Source: Phialocephala subalpina
Lineage: Eukaryota > Ascomycota > Leotiomycetes > Helotiales > Mollisiaceae
Length of the DNA: 64,000 nt
Assembly: GCA_900073065.1 (NCBI GenBank)
Contig: FJOG01000050.1
Location: 129,767-193,766, forward strand
Direction: 5' to 3'
Numbering within the stretch: the first letter of the stretch is position 1; the number at the start of each line of letters is the position of its first letter. This document shows positions 60,960 to 64,000 of this stretch, in pieces. Position numbers and translations under genes: made by a program. The notes under the pieces were generated by a model, which saw nothing but the letters and a program-made list of their open reading frames with translations, did not search any database and was not told the origin of the DNA.

Positions 60960-63259
60960 TCAGAGATTTGCAAGGTATGCCACACTCCCCTGCGCTTCTT
61001 TCAACTCACGAACTCTCGAAATGCTCTCACGGCTATCGCTGAAGTCCCGTCTTGGTTCTTCTAAATCAAGGCTTTGACCGATCAAGACCTCCATTTCCCT
61101 GGGTGCCTCCCCTCTATCCCTTCTTATTCTTCCCACCAACACCGCAATCCTCGTTCTTACAGCACCTAACCACCTCATCGGCCGCGGCAGAGTCCCATCA
61201 TCATTCTGGCACAAAACACAAAGCGCATTCCAGTTGAAGATGACCACCATGATGGGAATCAGCAAAACCTGTATCGAGATACTGATAAACGCAATCGTCG
61301 GGTAAGTGGTTCGGATTCGTTGGTTCAAGATCTTGGCGTTTTCAGGCTGGCCTGGGAGTGCGAGACCACGGAAACCCCAGAGAGTGTATGAGGAGCAGCG
61401 ATTGAAGGGACCGACTTGGACCCAGAGCAGGGCGACGAGCGTGCTGAGGGCTATGATTGTGTCTTTGAGGAACATAATGCGGAACATGGTATACTTGACT
61501 ACTATTTCTCTATCCTCGTCTGATACGGGAGTCGGTTGTTCATTTCGGTTCTTGCCTATTCTCGCCCTTAGATCTGACCATTTCTTTGATAGAAAGTCGG
61601 AGCTCCTTAGCAACCATGGTCTTGGGTGCTTCAAACAAGTCGCGAGAGTGAAGCTGGCGATCCAGACACTGAGGTACGCGGCATAAGCACAATGGCGAGG
61701 CTGCCAACCACTAGCTGGAACGTAGCCCGATAGCAACATGGCCGTGATCGCGCTAGAGGAAACTGCAAACACTGGAAGCCAATTCTCGCGATCTTCCACA
61801 AATTGCCAGATGGATTTGTACCACGTCTTGGACTGATCTGGACCTCTCGTTGCAGGCTGCCACGAATACACACCTCCGCTCACTACCCTCCTCTTCACAT
61901 CTCCATTCCTTAGGGTCGGAAGACCAAGTCCCTGCAGAACAGGGTCGTCGACGAGCTGTTTCAAAATCCGAGGTATGCTACCCTCAGTCTGCGAGACACC
62001 GATGGCGGAGCTGAGAAAGACAGCGGGGATAATCCAAAAATAGAGCGACGAGAATGCAATGCTGTGAGCTTCGACATTGACGAAGATCGAAGAGGTGGCG
62101 GTGATTGACGCTGTTTTAGTGATGGCGACAGCGACTGCTCCGATGAAGAGAGCTTGTGCTGTCCAGATTGGTAGGAAGGCCGTGGCCCTATCTGCTATGA
62201 GGGCGCCTGAGGCCTCGTTACAGATGGCGTTGAAGCGCTCCAGGTTCCCTGTGTCTGGGTCTCTTTCGAGTTTGGTCTTAAGTTCGTTCCTGTGTTGAAC
62301 CGTCAGCTCGGTGTTCTAATATTGAGGAAAGAACGTATTATACAGTCTGTGTCCTAGAAGACGCAACGCGTTGCTGCCGTTGTCGCCTCCCCATTCGTCG
62401 AAGGAAATAGCGATGACTGCCAAAGATTTCCATACACGATCGGTCTCGTTGCCACTCGAATTTGCCCTTAGTTCAAAGCACGCGTTGGCACGTGCTTCAC
62501 ATTTCGAGAGCTTCTGCAACAGATCTTTGATCGTCCCAATCGGATCGCCCATCAAATGCATAAGCACAAATGTCTCAACTCCAAGACCCAACGGCGGTCT
62601 CGGTGAAGATACAACCAACTGAAATAGAGGAAACTTCCAATTTTGTAACCTAGTCCAGATATCAGAAGTCGGATACATAGTCCATGAGCTTCCTGCGAAA
62701 ACTTTGCAGGCATCGTGGGTCAAGGCAGCGTTTTCTGGTGTAGCGTGGCTGCCGTCGATCAGAAAGAGACGACGGTCGGTTGAGCAGAAGTGCTGAATAC
62801 GTAGAGTGATATTCCAGAGAGTTGTGGGTTCGAAGCCGAGTTTGTTGGTGCAGTTTAGTCCCCAGAGGTTGGTGCAGTTGTACACCACCTCGCTGTCTGG
62901 AATTGAGAGGCAATCTGGCATTGCAGCTGGCGAGACTGGGATGTGGCCGATGGAGAGAGGAAAATGTTGGGACTTGAATTGATCAGCGTATTTGAGCTAT
63001 TCACTCAAGGCTGCCACTCTTTATCGACATCTAATATGTGTATTTGAATGGCGTAGCGCCAGGATAGGGCATTTGGCTCAGCCTCAGCCACCTCTACCTC
63101 AACTGGGCCCATGTCGAGATAGTGGCGCTCTGGAAGGCCAATCAAATTTGCTCCAATTGTACACCAAACCCACTTTGGGATCTTGCAGTGTAACCTTGGG
63201 GAGATTAGAGATGGTTTGAAAATCCAAGGGAGCTGAAAAGGCTGTATAACCGAGGTCAT
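60960..63259 (-). CDS. Multi-pass membrane protein, 5' part probably frameshifted
   Basis: The clear model has exon 62344-62921 (starting MPDCLSIPDSEVVYNCTNLW) joined in phase across a 54-nt intron to exon 60960-62289, giving 635 aa. The N-terminal half is extracellular-like, with several N-x-S/T sites and paired cysteines. Hydrophobic helices follow: FLPIWTAQALFIGAVAVAIT, SIAFSSLYFWIIPAVFLSSA, NWLPVFAVSSSAITAMLLSG, YAAYLSVWIASFTLATC, TIIALSTLVALLWVQV and TIAFISISIQVLLIPIMVVI, then a charged cytosolic tail. Upstream, an 84-codon frame at 63005-63259 (ALSWRYAIQIHILDVDKEWQ) reads on, after a frame change at about 63000, into FKSQHFPLSIGHIPVSPAA directly before the chosen start. The natural protein probably began at 63259. 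Family and function unknown. Confidence 0.68.
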
Positions 63260-63800
63260 TTGCTAGCGATTGGTGGGTTGATGCCCTCCCCGTTCTATAT
63301 GGAGAGCAGCAGAAATACCGTGTGCTTTGATGTGGCTATTAATGGATATGGAAAAAAGTGATACTTTGGAGGCACGAAATTTTTTCGAGTAGTCTTATTG
63401 ATGTCGGTGATTCTGCATCAGGAAACCGCGGCTTCCTGAACAGGGAATCCCCTCTCGTAATCCTCCAGCCGCTCTTGCGTTGCCGGACGTGCGGCCGCTA
63501 GCGCCGTAGCCCTGAGCCGGCGGGCGAGCTCGAGTATACATCCAGCGCTGCTTCCCACCTCCATCGCTGCTCTTTCAACCACCTATTCTCAACCACCTTC
63601 GAGGCCTGCAGCCGCCTAGCTACCCTACCTTGCCTCAACTCCGCTCTAATCCGGTGCAAGCACCTTGCTCGTCATGCTAGCCTTCCTTCCAGGGAAAAGG
63701 TCATGTGCGAGCTCATGCTTTCAAGCGCAGTGAAGAAATCCGGGGAGAAGGTTCGTGAGCACATGCATTAGGGAGCCCGCATTGAGAAAGTCCCCTTGTA
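63260..63800. other. Intergenic, no intact gene
   Basis: GC-richer stretch near 63450-63640 without a recognised gene. From about 63715 a coding-like text (VKKSGEKVREHMH, stop, GARIEKVPL) precedes the partial glucosyltransferase and may be its decayed 5' part. Confidence 0.4.
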
Positions 63801-64000
63801 ATGGACCAGGTGGTACATGTCGACCCCCTCACCCTATTCTCGAAGCTCGAAGCTGCTGGAAAGGTTTGTAGGTTTTTCTTTCGTGACTACCCAAAGTACG
63901 AAGCAACACCAGATGTCGCGGACTTTTTGGAACGCGGACCACCGCCAATATACATCGGCTTTGGCAGTATCGTCATCGACGACCCTATCAAGCTTCATAA
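63801..64000 (+). CDS. Sterol 3-beta-glucosyltransferase-like fragment, cut by window edge
   Basis: Open frame to the right edge. Its last 40 residues (DVADFLERGPPPIYIGFGSI, then VIDDPIKLH) are the segment just before the UDP-sugar-binding region of fungal sterol glucosyltransferases (GT1/GT28 type, ATG26-like), which attach glucose to ergosterol-like lipids. Just upstream the text FSKLEAAGK then FFFRDYPKYEATP also fits. The ATG at 63801 is only the first in frame; full-length relatives have several hundred residues before this point. Here the sequence upstream is interrupted by stops (about 63769 and 63798), so the gene is either a 5'-decayed pseudogene or has introns I could not place. The rest lies outside the window. 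Confidence 0.55.
   Translation, partial: MDQVVHVDPLTLFSKLEAAGKVCRFFFRDYPKYEATPDVADFLERGPPPIYIGFGSIVIDDPIKLH

Overview
The window comes from a filamentous ascomycete (Pezizomycotina). The evidence is short GT-AG introns (about 44-120 nt) in most genes, fungal-specific families (HET, DUF3435, PTH11/rhodopsin-like membrane proteins, a fungal NLR-type N-terminal domain, GMC and BBE/ALO flavoenzymes), and AT-only blocks beside degraded genes in which C-to-T type stop codons suggest repeat-induced point mutation (RIP). A leotiomycete-like or related genome is my guess; the sequence does not fix the class.

Layout. 1-890 is an AT-rich, RIP-like repeat. 906-2636 (-) is a secreted FAD oxidoreductase with an ALO-type C-terminus. 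3880-5901 holds three diverged tandem copies of an unknown family. 6357-8588 (+) is an S33/TAP-like hydrolase, 9345-11199 (+) a GH30 glycosidase, 11889-12554 (-) a conserved hypothetical, 14209-15202 (-) a secreted Gln/Asn-rich protein, and 16893-18071 (+) fibrillarin. A 587-bp MITE with long inverted termini lies at 20948-21534. Next come a two-RRM protein (23431-25019), an acidic conserved hypothetical (26624-27295), a perfect 250-bp tandem duplication (28801-29297) and a C2H2 protein (31968-32664). 33868-35640 (-) is a degraded multi-exon gene I cannot name.

35637-38335 is a decayed island. It holds a second, inverted copy of the repeat seen at 1-890 (interrupted by a 282-N gap), a HET-domain pseudogene and another AT block. 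To its right are an intact GMC oxidoreductase (38581-40858, -), a rhodopsin-like membrane protein (42721-44103, +), a broken DUF3435 tyrosine-recombinase gene of the family that includes Starship 'captains' (44364-47369, +), a 2EXR-like remnant (about 47690-48545), a GT31-like glycosyltransferase (49560-51029, +), a protein combining an NLR-type N-terminus, a ubiquitin-like domain and a GATA zinc finger (52025-53834, -), an MFS sugar transporter (56218-58115, +), a GMC pseudogene (58522-60330, -), a multi-pass membrane protein with a probable 5' frameshift (60960-63259, -), and the start of a sterol-glucosyltransferase-like fragment running off the right edge.

The genes do not form an obvious pathway or biosynthetic cluster. 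The housekeeping gene (fibrillarin) and conserved genes are interspersed with secreted or nutrition-related enzymes (GH30, GMC, ALO-type oxidase, S33 hydrolase, sugar porter) and with decayed mobile or incompatibility genes. Exon boundaries below were chosen by hand from splice motifs, reading-frame phase and family resemblance; none was checked by alignment or RNA evidence.
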